From NCBI GenBank assembly GCA_003402735.1, contig QQNE01000025.1:1-44827 (forward strand): a stretch of 44,827 nt of DNA, written 5' to 3'. Shown here in pieces: positions 17,666 to 25,692 of this stretch; positions within the stretch are counted from its first letter, which is position 1, and each line of letters begins with the position of its first letter. The notes under the pieces were generated by a model. That model saw only the letters and a list, made by a program, of their open reading frames with translations. It did not search any database and was not told where the DNA came from. A program made the translations under genes and the position numbers. This DNA comes from Verrucomicrobiota bacterium (GTDB taxonomy: Bacteria; Verrucomicrobiota; Verrucomicrobiia; Verrucomicrobiales; DEV007).

Positions 17666-18853
17666 TCAGTAGGGCATCGTTTTCAGTAACTGCTCACGCG
17701 TTAATTCGACAGTTGTGAGCACTTCCGCAATCCGTTCGGCCGCATGACCATCGCCATACGGGCTGGTCCCTTGGGCGACGGTTGCCCGAAAGCTCTCATC
17801 CTCGAGTGAACGTCGGCAAGCGGCGGCGATTTCAGCGGCGTCAAAGTCCACCCGGATGACGTTGTCTCCCCGGTCTCTCAAATCCTGCCGCGGTCCTACG
17901 AGGATTGCGGGCACTTTGAGAAATCCCGATTCGAGAACGAGCGAAGACGAATTGCCAACGATCGCGGAGCATCGGCGGTAGAGCGAGACGAATCGGTCGC
18001 GGGGGAGATTGTGATAGGCCCGAAAATTGGGGTGTTCGGCTTTCGCGCGATCAATCACCTTGCGGATTCCGACGTTTCCCGGGTCGATGTTGGGGTAGCT
18101 GCAGAGCACTGGATGCCCCAGGGACATTACTCCGTCCAGGATCGCGGTCATCTCGGCTTCGGTCCCGTCTAGGTCGAGTGTTGGAGAGGGATGCTGAATG
18201 ACCAAAAAGAACGGTTTATCTACATTCAGGCCAAGTTCTTCGAACAACGTCTCCGATGGGACGCAAAGCTCAGTGCGGAGACTATCGATACCGGGGGCGC
18301 CGCATGCCCAAACCCAATCTGGATTCTCGCCCATTTTGATGAGACGCTCACGGTGGCCAGCCGTGGCGGGGAAGTGAAGATGCGCCAACTTCGAGATTGC
18401 TGGTCGGAAAACCTCATCGACATCCGAAGCGATGCATCGGTCGCCTCCATGCAGGTGAGCGACGTGTATCCCGAGGAAATTCCCGACGATCGCTCCGGCG
18501 AGATGCTCTTCGCGATCGCCGGCGATGAACAAAATGTCAGGGCGGTTCACCTCAAGCAGCCGCGTAAGCCCCTCGGTCAGTTGAGCGAACGAAAGTGATC
18601 GCGCAGTCCACGTTTCTGAGCTTAAGAGCGATTCTACACAGCCCGCGATGTCCACGCCGTCTGCGCGCATTTGCTTCACGCCCATCCCATGAAATGGCGA
18701 CACCTGAGCTGCAGCTGCGATGACCGAAGCGATACCCCCTCGACGGGTCACATCGCGTATCACTGTCGCGATGAGATCGTAGTCCGAACGGGCTGCGCTA
18801 AGGAAAAATATTCTCCGTCCTGCGGGTTGACTCATAGCGGCGGTGGGGCTCAC
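17666..18853 (-). CDS. legG: hydrolysing UDP/GDP-sugar 2-epimerase, NeuC/LegG family
   Basis: A 395-residue protein of the UDP-GlcNAc 2-epimerase fold. Family motifs include a GRRIFFLSAARSDYDL start, DILFIAGDREEHLAGAIVG, HVAHLHGGD with the conserved His-Gly-Gly, CSAIVGNSSSLVLESGFLKVPAILVG and GDNVIRVD. NeuC/LegG enzymes release NDP and invert C2 to give a free 2-acetamido-mannose-type sugar (2,4-diacetamido-2,4,6-trideoxymannose in the legionaminic route), the substrate of LegI. The start is GTG at 18853, whose GTGA overlaps the upstream methyltransferase stop; an in-frame ATG follows at 18835. Confidence 0.88.
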   Translation of the reverse strand: MSPTAAMSQPAGRRIFFLSAARSDYDLIATVIRDVTRRGGIASVIAAAAQVSPFHGMGVKQMRADGVDIAGCVESLLSSETWTARSLSFAQLTEGLTRLLEVNRPDILFIAGDREEHLAGAIVGNFLGIHVAHLHGGDRCIASDVDEVFRPAISKLAHLHFPATAGHRERLIKMGENPDWVWACGAPGIDSLRTELCVPSETLFEELGLNVDKPFFLVIQHPSPTLDLDGTEAEMTAILDGVMSLGHPVLCSYPNIDPGNVGIRKVIDRAKAEHPNFRAYHNLPRDRFVSLYRRCSAIVGNSSSLVLESGFLKVPAILVGPRQDLRDRGDNVIRVDFDAAEIAAACRRSLEDESFRATVAQGTSPYGDGHAAERIAEVLTTVELTREQLLKTMPY

Positions 18854-19506
18854 GGCTCATCGAGCAGAAGTCCGGGGCGGGTGTCGATCAGTGGTTTTCT
18901 GTATAACGTGAGGCTGAAGTCATTCGGCAAGTAATCGTGGCGCAACACGACAAACGGCGTGATGTCCAATGCGAGCGTCAGGATCTCCTCCGCGCGCCAC
19001 GGCTGGATTTGCGGAGCGAAGCCTAGATAGCGATCGGTAAGGATGCTGGTGTGTGCACCTTCGGTACACAGTTCGAACTGACGTCGAGTCACCCGTTCGA
19101 GCAATTCACGACCGGAGTCGACTCGGACATTGTGAATCCCGAAGGCGACGATGTAGTCAAACGATCTCTCAGGTGTCCACTCAAGGACATTGCGAGTTTC
19201 GAATGCTGCTTCGGGGAAACGCTCCCGGCAGCGCCGAATCATTTCCGGTGAGATATCAACTCCTAAATAGTCGCATTGAATCCCCTTCCTCCGCAAGTGC
19301 ATCCACAAGTCTCCGACTCCGCAGCCGACATCGAGTATTGATTTGCCCTCCAAGTCGTGATGAACCACGAAGGCCTCAAAGCGCATGCGCTGCGCTCGTA
19401 GGCTCGCGTCTACTTTTGCGCAATCGTCCGGCGTGGCAGTCGCCATTTTGTCCCAATGATCCCGAACACTGTCGAGAGTTGACTCAAGTTCAGGCAGGTC
19501 GGGCAT
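18850..19506 (-). CDS. class I SAM-dependent methyltransferase
   Basis: A 218-residue Rossmann-fold methyltransferase with motif I SILDVGCGVGDLW (residues 57-69), the acidic loop YLGVDISPEMI, and a post-I FDYIVAFGIHNV. The target cannot be read from sequence; in this array it could O- or N-methylate a nucleotide sugar or a glycan end. It overlaps the preceding aminotransferase by 17 bases and the following epimerase by 4. Confidence 0.85.
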   Translation of the reverse strand: MPDLPELESTLDSVRDHWDKMATATPDDCAKVDASLRAQRMRFEAFVVHHDLEGKSILDVGCGVGDLWMHLRRKGIQCDYLGVDISPEMIRRCRERFPEAAFETRNVLEWTPERSFDYIVAFGIHNVRVDSGRELLERVTRRQFELCTEGAHTSILTDRYLGFAPQIQPWRAEEILTLALDITPFVVLRHDYLPNDFSLTLYRKPLIDTRPGLLLDEP

Positions 19507-20569
19507 GGACAGTTTCGGTTAAAGTTGATGCGATGACGTGTTGTATGGAGTCGTCATTCAGCGAGGGGTAAATCGGCAAAGAGAGCAAGTTTTCGCGCCA
19601 ACTCTCGGCACAGGGCCACGGCCCTTCCTCCAATACGCCGATGCGGCGATCGCTTAGCCACGGGTTGACCGACGTCCTCGCATCGATGCCACGGGCGAAC
19701 AGTGCGGAGGCGAGGAGTCGCGCTGGTTTTTCCGTCTTCAAAATATAGCGATAAAAGCTGTGGCCAGCCATCCGGGCGGGCAACTGGCACTCACGAATTC
19801 CCGCAAACGCCTCGTCATACCTCTTCGCGATCTCTTCGCGTTGCATCCGGAAACTCTCGAGTCGAGCGAGTTGCTTCAGCGCTATGGCGGCATTCAGGTC
19901 GGCAAGCCTCCCAGGCAAGGCCGGAGTGAATCCATGCCTCCACATACCCCGATTCTCTGCACGCTCAAAATCGAGCATGTCAGAGATTCTCTCGGCAATC
20001 TCCGGTTCGTCGGTAACCACGATCCCCCCCGAGCCACCCGTGATGTATTTTGTGGCTCCGAGCGAAAAGATCGCCGCCGTTCCCGATGAGCCCGCGGGAC
20101 GACCGGCTACGCGAGTTGCGGGGGAAGTTGCGCAATCTTCAATCCACGGAATTCCAAGAGCGTTCAGCGCTGCTGCATTTACGGGCGCCCCGTAGGCATG
20201 AGGCGCGATGATCGCTTTGGAATCAGGTGGGATGCCCGCCGGGTCGATTGTGAGATCGCCTGGACAGATATCTGTTAGCCACGGGCGATGTCCAGTGTCT
20301 CGGATTGCCGACATCACGCTGGCGCATGTCAGCACCGGCAGAGCTACCAGACTCGCAGCGGGCAGGTCGAGCGCCCGTAGTGCAAGACTTAAGGCGTGCG
20401 AGCCAGAGAGAACCGCGAACGAAAAGCGTTTGCCCGTGAGTTGCCGAAACTGTTCCTCAAGTTCCCCGGCGAGGGGGCCGTGTCCGGCGAAGTTGCGGGC
20501 GACAACGTCGGCTGCGGCGGAGGCTTCAGCATCACTCAGACAGGATGCAGAGTGAGCGATCCGGTTCAT
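19490..20569 (-). CDS. DegT/DnrJ/EryC1/StrS-family sugar aminotransferase (second copy)
   Basis: A 359-residue PLP enzyme of the sugar aminotransferase family. The Schiff-base lysine is Lys174 in FSLGATKYITGGSGG, with PWIEDCATSP supplying the PLP-ring aspartate region. It is distinct from the LegC gene in the same array, so it probably aminates a different keto-sugar or serves another branch. The ATG at 20569 overlaps the WbqC stop as ATGA and has a GGAGGA-type ribosome-binding site immediately upstream; a longer frame to 20692 is ruled out by this arrangement. Confidence 0.87.
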   Translation of the reverse strand: MNRIAHSASCLSDAEASAAADVVARNFAGHGPLAGELEEQFRQLTGKRFSFAVLSGSHALSLALRALDLPAASLVALPVLTCASVMSAIRDTGHRPWLTDICPGDLTIDPAGIPPDSKAIIAPHAYGAPVNAAALNALGIPWIEDCATSPATRVAGRPAGSSGTAAIFSLGATKYITGGSGGIVVTDEPEIAERISDMLDFERAENRGMWRHGFTPALPGRLADLNAAIALKQLARLESFRMQREEIAKRYDEAFAGIRECQLPARMAGHSFYRYILKTEKPARLLASALFARGIDARTSVNPWLSDRRIGVLEEGPWPCAESWRENLLSLPIYPSLNDDSIQHVIASTLTETVHARPA

Positions 20570-21276
20570 TCCTCCGCCTCCGATCGTGCCGTTGGACGGC
20601 CGCCGAGCAGGATCGATCGTGCCTCCGGTCCGGAGTTGAGGATTAGGTCGAGCGCGGAAAGATTCGGTACGAAGTTGAGCGCAGGGAAGCACTGCGGGTA
20701 GGGTTGGGATTTGTAGTCCTGATAGCGAAGCTCGATACCGTGCCGCGCAAACTTCGCCGGATCCTGGTAGGCTTCCGCGCCGCGTCCAGAGAGATATACC
20801 GTAGCTCCGAGCGTCTCACAAATCCCGATTACCAAGTCGTCTTTTGCACCATGGGAATGGAGATCCGAGGCGCGAATGCGTCTTGAGACGATGCCGAGTT
20901 GATTACACATCCAGTCAGTCACCGCGATGTTTAGGTCGGCCAGGAATGTCCAATCGCGGTCCAGGATCGGTCGCAGACCATCGGCAAACAAGTTCAAGAA
21001 AGGGGCCCTGGCATAAAATAGTTCAATAGAGCGAATGTGTTTTTTGCGCCACGTTTCGGCTGCGATTGGGGTGTCGCGAATGTTTAGATTGAGGCTGGCG
21101 CGCAGAGGCACCGTGAGCCAAGCCGGACCTTGCGGTGTCTTGATCTGATTGCGGTTCTGAACACCATTCTTCTGAAATTGGACATTGTCGAGGTAGACGA
21201 AGCAATCGCAGGCGTCCACTTTGTCGAAATACGGAAGCCAAGGTAAATATTGCGGCTGGTGGATGGCGACGATCAT
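20566..21276 (-). CDS. WbqC-like family protein
   Basis: A 236-residue WbqC-family protein, starting with the hallmark MIVAIHQPQYLPWLPYFDK and continuing with FVYLDNVQFQKNGVQNRNQI and WLTVPL. WbqC proteins recur in O-antigen and glycan gene clusters next to aminotransferases, and are suspected to be acyltransferase- or amide-forming-like enzymes; their reaction is unproven as far as I know. It is joined by ATGA overlaps to the kinase upstream and the DegT aminotransferase downstream. Confidence 0.9.
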   Translation of the reverse strand: MIVAIHQPQYLPWLPYFDKVDACDCFVYLDNVQFQKNGVQNRNQIKTPQGPAWLTVPLRASLNLNIRDTPIAAETWRKKHIRSIELFYARAPFLNLFADGLRPILDRDWTFLADLNIAVTDWMCNQLGIVSRRIRASDLHSHGAKDDLVIGICETLGATVYLSGRGAEAYQDPAKFARHGIELRYQDYKSQPYPQCFPALNFVPNLSALDLILNSGPEARSILLGGRPTARSEAEE

Positions 21277-22298
21277 TGGTTCTGAAAGTCACGCCCCTGA
21301 CGCTCCAAACGAACGAACTTATCGCACTCGGCGAGGGGCTTCAGCACCCGCTCTCGAACACAGAGGTCAACGATGATGGCGGTCGCAAACCACGCGGCGG
21401 TTCTCATGAATCCCCCGATCTCCGGTAGAGGACGACCGTAACCTGCTTCGACTGCGGCAAGCCGCTCGCGGAGGACCTCCAGCGGGGGATCGTCGTGGAG
21501 GCAGAAGCGCTGGACGAGGTAGGCCAGGTCCCAGGCGGGCGGTGCAAAGTGGCGCACACTTTCCTCAAAATCGATCAAGATCGCTGCGGGCGGCTCCCCG
21601 TTGAAGAGCACGTTCGCGCGATGGATTTCCCCGTGGAGACATTGCGCTCCGGGGAGCAGATCTAGCCGCGCGTCATAGCCGTCCGCCATTTCGCAAAGCC
21701 AAGCTCCGTTGGCTTCCGCCCACGCTGCGAGCTCATGGAATGCGGACCAGTCGCGCTTTTTTGCGGCCGCCCCGATGAAGTCGCGCACACTCCCGAGCTG
21801 CGTGTAACGAGTCTGAGCGCGGGCTTGGATCGCCGCACTGCGCGGATAACCCTTCAGCGCCTGGTGACACCGCCGTAGGGTGTTCGCGAGCACTCGGAGC
21901 TCATCGAGCGAGCCACTGAAGTGTTGCGCACCGGTGAGGAAAGGACGCGCATCGACACGCAATTTCCTGCCATCCCAATCGAGTGCAAGGCCTGCCTCGA
22001 TGAAGCCATTTACTTCGACCCCGCCGTCCTGTAAGTGATCAATCAATCCCCGCTCAAGATCAGGCGCGCCCCAATCCCCGCTGACGCGCACGAAGAGGGG
22101 ACGACCATTACCGACGACCCGGAAACGGCCGACAGGCTCTTCCGTCTCGGCCAACGCTCGCCACTCCGCTCCATCGGTTCCAGGCACCACGGCCGCGATC
22201 GCGCGGCTCACGTCGGCCGGAACCGAGAATCCGAACGCGAATTCACCCGGGGCATCGCCCGTGGGCCAACCGGTTTCGGCTTTGCTGACAACGCTCAT
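21273..22298 (-). CDS. aminoglycoside-phosphotransferase-like kinase
   Basis: A 341-residue protein of the APH/choline-kinase fold. The catalytic loop is LHGEIHRANVL at residues 221-231: His222 and Asn229 fit the HxDxxxxN pattern, but the usual catalytic Asp is Glu224. The metal-binding segment LIDFEE has Asp243. Some family branches use HGE, so it may still be active. In this array a sugar-1-kinase (AmgK-like) role feeding the nucleotidyltransferase is plausible; other substrates are equally possible. The ATG at 22298 overlaps the NeuB-like stop as ATGA. Confidence 0.8.
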   Translation of the reverse strand: MSVVSKAETGWPTGDAPGEFAFGFSVPADVSRAIAAVVPGTDGAEWRALAETEEPVGRFRVVGNGRPLFVRVSGDWGAPDLERGLIDHLQDGGVEVNGFIEAGLALDWDGRKLRVDARPFLTGAQHFSGSLDELRVLANTLRRCHQALKGYPRSAAIQARAQTRYTQLGSVRDFIGAAAKKRDWSAFHELAAWAEANGAWLCEMADGYDARLDLLPGAQCLHGEIHRANVLFNGEPPAAILIDFEESVRHFAPPAWDLAYLVQRFCLHDDPPLEVLRERLAAVEAGYGRPLPEIGGFMRTAAWFATAIIVDLCVRERVLKPLAECDKFVRLERQGRDFQNQ

Positions 22299-23368
22299 CG
22301 GTTCTCGCGAGCCGAGGCGAACTTCACGTCGGCCCATTCCAGAGGCTGATTTTTTTCCAAAGCAACGCCGGCGCACTGCTCCGCGACGACATCCCAATGC
22401 TCGACGGAAATGCCGACGCAGGGCCAGGCGAAGCCGACGTTGTCCAGGGTCAGCACCTCGCCGGCGGCGATCGCTCGTTTGGCGATTAGCCCTTTGCGTG
22501 CGGAAAGGTCACGGGGCTCATTGTGCCGGGCAGGCGCCGTTCCGATTGCACGCCAGCATTTCTCGACCTTCTCAACGACGGTCCGGATTTCACTCAAAGG
22601 CAGAGCGGAGACCAAGTCGGATTCGACCCTGTCGGGGTCATCAACAACCCCTTTTTCTAGTAGGTTCGCTCCCATGCCGACCGCGAGGTAGAGGATTTCG
22701 TCACCGCGGTAATGGCACGCGAGGCCAACCGGCACGCCCAGGGCTTCCTTGTAAGTCTGCATCACCCGCATGTGATGGACTTCCGGCCGCGCGGGATTTG
22801 CCCCGGGGTGATGATTCACCACCACTCCGCCGCAGCCTGCGTCTTGGGCGCATCGCACCGCGCGCGCGATCTCATCGAAGTAGATCACTCCCGCGTCGAA
22901 GATCATCGGCAGTCCTGTGCGCGCGGCGTAGCGGATCAGCGGGAGATTGTTGACGTTGTCTCGGGAAATCTTGATCGCCACGGCTCCCGTCTCGGCTAGG
23001 AAATCAATTCCAACAAAATCGAAGACGGTGGCGAGGAACGGCACCTTCAGCTCATGACAGAGATCGAAAAGCCGGCGGTAATCGGCCAGCGGCACAACCT
23101 TGCGCTCGACCAGAGCCCGGTAATCTTCGATCCTCTTGCCGGCCGCATGGTGATACTCGGTAACGAGGCCGGTGCCCGCAAGGCAAATGTCCGCGTCGTG
23201 GATGATCTCGGTTTTGAAAATCGGCGATCCAGCGGCGGCTGCGGCCCGCAGATACTGGAACGCTAGTTCGATGTCTTTGTTGAAGAATGAGCCGACTTCC
23301 GCGACGAAGACCGTCGGGTGACCGTCTCCGACCGGGATGGTTCCGAGTTGAATGGGCGTGTGATTCAT
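22295..23368 (-). CDS. divergent NeuB/LegI-like synthase with SAF domain
   Basis: A 357-residue protein with the sialic-acid-synthase TIM-barrel layout followed by a C-terminal SAF/antifreeze-like domain (about residues 285-350). Aligned by eye to the canonical LegI of the same array, EAGVNHNG becomes EVGSFFNKD, KFQTF becomes KTEII, and the second metal ligand EKH (His234 in LegI) becomes EKG (Gly240), while the first, in GYSDHT, is kept as His219. Loss of one of two metal-binding His suggests altered metal use or a different condensation. It sits between the CMP-sugar synthetase and the APH-like kinase, overlapping both by 4 bases. Confidence 0.82.
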   Translation of the reverse strand: MNHTPIQLGTIPVGDGHPTVFVAEVGSFFNKDIELAFQYLRAAAAAGSPIFKTEIIHDADICLAGTGLVTEYHHAAGKRIEDYRALVERKVVPLADYRRLFDLCHELKVPFLATVFDFVGIDFLAETGAVAIKISRDNVNNLPLIRYAARTGLPMIFDAGVIYFDEIARAVRCAQDAGCGGVVVNHHPGANPARPEVHHMRVMQTYKEALGVPVGLACHYRGDEILYLAVGMGANLLEKGVVDDPDRVESDLVSALPLSEIRTVVEKVEKCWRAIGTAPARHNEPRDLSARKGLIAKRAIAAGEVLTLDNVGFAWPCVGISVEHWDVVAEQCAGVALEKNQPLEWADVKFASARENR

Positions 23369-24027
23369 TGGACGAATGCGGCTGAGCGGAGAAAGGCTTC
23401 AGCGAAAGCCAGGTCGCGCGGCGTGTCGATATCTACTGAGCGTTCCGGCGGCATGACGTAGCCGAGCGCCGGCTCATCGTGGCTGTGTAGGGCCTCACGC
23501 CGGGCGAGGTAAATCGCGCCATTGAGGACGCAGATTTGCTGCCCTGAGGCGGGAAGTGCATGGATTTGGCCGCCGGGGGCGAGCTCGCGGAGAAATGTCG
23601 GCTTTGAGGCGGCCATGGTTACGCTGGTGACAACACGGGCTTGACTCGCGCACGCCAAAGCCCATGCACCTTGAATGTCCTCGGCTGAGCGGAGCGGTGA
23701 CGTCGGTTGTAGGATCAATACGTAGTCCGGCCGGTAGTTTTGGTTGACCTCCAGCCACTCGGTGGCGTGGGCCACCACCGCGAGGTTCCGGGCGGTGTCG
23801 GAAGCCAGTTCCGGTGGCCGGAGGAACGGCTGCTCGGCACCGAAGTCTCGGGCAATCCGCGCAATCTCGTCGTCCTCGGTGGAGATCATCACCCGCTCGG
23901 CGACGCCGCTCTGGAGTGCCGCCTCAATGCTCCAAGCCACGAGAGGCTTGCCCCCGAGCAGCGCGACGTTCTTGCGCGGAAAGCGTTTTGAGCCGCCGCG
24001 GGCGGGGATGATAGCGAGGCAGTTCAC
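23365..24027 (-). CDS. legF: CMP-nonulosonic acid synthetase (acylneuraminate cytidylyltransferase)
   Basis: A 220-residue cytidylyltransferase. The P-loop-like IIPARGGSKRFPRKN at residues 6-20 binds CTP; LILQPTSPLRSAEDI and the closing PPERSVDIDTPRDLAFAE are typical of NeuA/LegF enzymes. It activates the nine-carbon sugar as CMP-nonulosonate for transfer. It is overlapped by the GNAT gene upstream (ATGA) and by the divergent NeuB-like gene downstream (ATGA), so its product may serve either synthase. Confidence 0.92.
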   Translation of the reverse strand: MNCLAIIPARGGSKRFPRKNVALLGGKPLVAWSIEAALQSGVAERVMISTEDDEIARIARDFGAEQPFLRPPELASDTARNLAVVAHATEWLEVNQNYRPDYVLILQPTSPLRSAEDIQGAWALACASQARVVTSVTMAASKPTFLRELAPGGQIHALPASGQQICVLNGAIYLARREALHSHDEPALGYVMPPERSVDIDTPRDLAFAEAFLRSAAFVQ

Positions 24028-24524
24028 TGGTTTGCGGAAGAACCGGAGCTGATCGATTTCGTCAGGACATGCTCGCCGGTTGGTGGGTGAATTCGTTCAA
24101 ACTCAAAGCCAGCGCCGCGATAAAGACGGTAGGCCCGTTCGTTCGCGGGATCGACCTTCAGTAGCAGGCGCGGGCAGCCGTTGAGAAGGCAAGTTGTGTG
24201 GGCGTGGGCGAGAGTGAGGCGGGCGATGGATTTCCCACTGAATGGTTCCGCGACGAAGATGCCGTACATCCAATCCGCGAAGCCATCGTCGAGTCCCCGG
24301 AGAGTGTAGATTCCAGCCAATCCGGCGCACGGTTCTCCGGCGACTTCGATCGCGAAATAGCCATCACGCACGGCCTTGCCCACTAGCGACCGGATCTCTT
24401 CCGCTTCGACCGGAAACAGGCGGAGGAAGCGCATATACTCCGGCCGACTGAGGCGAAGCAGTTCAGAGAGCGGATCGCAATCCTCTTGGCGCATCGGCCG
24501 GATGAGGACATGGCTAATTCCCAT
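24024..24524 (-). CDS. GNAT-family N-acetyltransferase, LegH candidate
   Basis: A 166-residue GNAT protein. The acetyl-CoA-binding region is FVAEPFSGKSIARLTLAHAH, followed by LLKVDPANERAYRLYRGAGFEF, a typical GNAT C-terminal half. Lying directly after LegC, it is placed to acetylate the 4-amino group of the LegC product, the job of the GNAT protein LegH in Campylobacter. The ATG at 24524 lies 11 bases inside the aminotransferase gene; the longer frame upstream has no family sequence. Confidence 0.82.
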   Translation of the reverse strand: MGISHVLIRPMRQEDCDPLSELLRLSRPEYMRFLRLFPVEAEEIRSLVGKAVRDGYFAIEVAGEPCAGLAGIYTLRGLDDGFADWMYGIFVAEPFSGKSIARLTLAHAHTTCLLNGCPRLLLKVDPANERAYRLYRGAGFEFERIHPPTGEHVLTKSISSGSSANQ

Positions 24525-25692
24525 ATTGGGCCTCGGCAATGGCGGCGACGACGCGGTCGATCTGCTCATCCCGCAAGTCCGCCGAGCAGGGCAGGCTCAG
24601 GCAATCTTGGTAAAGTTCGTCCGCTACGTCGATCCGGCCGCACTGCGCTCCAGCGTGCGCACGGGAGCGGTGGAGCGGTTGCCAGAGTGGGCGGGACTGA
24701 ATCTTTTTCCGCTCCAACGAACGCAGCACGGATCGGCTGTCGGAGCCGAAGCGTGTTGCGTCGATGCGGATCGTGAAGAGCCAAAATGTGCTGAACGCCC
24801 AGGAGGCTTCGGGCATCGCGGTTACCCCCGGGATGTCCCCTAACGCGGCGGTGTAGCGCTCGGCGATGCGGCGTTTCCTTGCGACGATGGCGTCCAGTTC
24901 CTCCAGCTGCGCACAACCGATGGCGGCTTGGACATTCGTGAGTCGGTAGTTGTAACCGATTTCGTCGTGGGTGTATTCGAGCGGATCGTCCTTGGCTTGA
25001 GTCGTGAGATGCTTCGCGTGTCGCGCCATGCTGGCGGAGTTGGTTGTCAGCATTCCACCTCCGCCGGTGGTTATGATTTTGTTGCCGTTGAAGCTGAAAC
25101 AGCCCAGGTCTCCGAGTTGTCCGGTGGCCCGGCCTTTGTAGCGGGCGCCGAGGCTCTCGGTCGCGTCTTCGATGACGGGAATCTGATACTTTGAGGCGAC
25201 CTCACAGATCGGGTCCAAGTCCACGGGGTGCCCGAGGATGTGGACTGGGACGATCGCGCCGATGCGGCGTCCGGTGGAGCGGTTGCGCAGAGCTCCATCG
25301 CGCCAGGAGCAGTCGCGGTGGAGAAAATCGACTAGCTTGCCTCCATCGATTTGCCAGTAGTCCGCTTCGGCATCGATGAAGACGGGCCAGGCTCCCGCGT
25401 AGCGAATTGCGTTGGCGGGCGCGATGAAGGTGAGGGTGGAAATGAGAACTTCGTCATCCGGCTGGACACCCGCGACGAGCAACGCGATGTGCAGAGCGGC
25501 GGTCCCGTTGACGGTGGCGACGGCGTGCGGCGTCCCAACTTTCGCGGCCATGCCGACTTCGAAACGATCAACGAATGGGCCGACCGATGAAACCCAGTTC
25601 GTATCTAGGCATTCCTTTACGTAGCTCCACTCATTGCCGTGAAGCGACGGCACACTCAGGGGAACGAACTCTTCACTCGAATCAGATCGCAT
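24514..25692 (-). CDS. legC: LegC-type PLP aminotransferase
   Basis: A 392-residue DegT-family aminotransferase of the LegC type, recognisable by its start (FVPLSVPSLHGNEWSYVKE, then TNWVSSVGPFVDRFE). The Schiff-base lysine is Lys205 in FSFNGNKIITTGGGG and IPVIEDATESLGARYKG is the preceding PLP region. It adds the amino group to C4 of the 4-keto-6-deoxy sugar made by LegB. The start at 25692 overlaps the LegB gene by 11 bases; a 102-residue in-frame extension is a shadow of legB. Confidence 0.92.
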   Translation of the reverse strand: MRSDSSEEFVPLSVPSLHGNEWSYVKECLDTNWVSSVGPFVDRFEVGMAAKVGTPHAVATVNGTAALHIALLVAGVQPDDEVLISTLTFIAPANAIRYAGAWPVFIDAEADYWQIDGGKLVDFLHRDCSWRDGALRNRSTGRRIGAIVPVHILGHPVDLDPICEVASKYQIPVIEDATESLGARYKGRATGQLGDLGCFSFNGNKIITTGGGGMLTTNSASMARHAKHLTTQAKDDPLEYTHDEIGYNYRLTNVQAAIGCAQLEELDAIVARKRRIAERYTAALGDIPGVTAMPEASWAFSTFWLFTIRIDATRFGSDSRSVLRSLERKKIQSRPLWQPLHRSRAHAGAQCGRIDVADELYQDCLSLPCSADLRDEQIDRVVAAIAEAQYGN

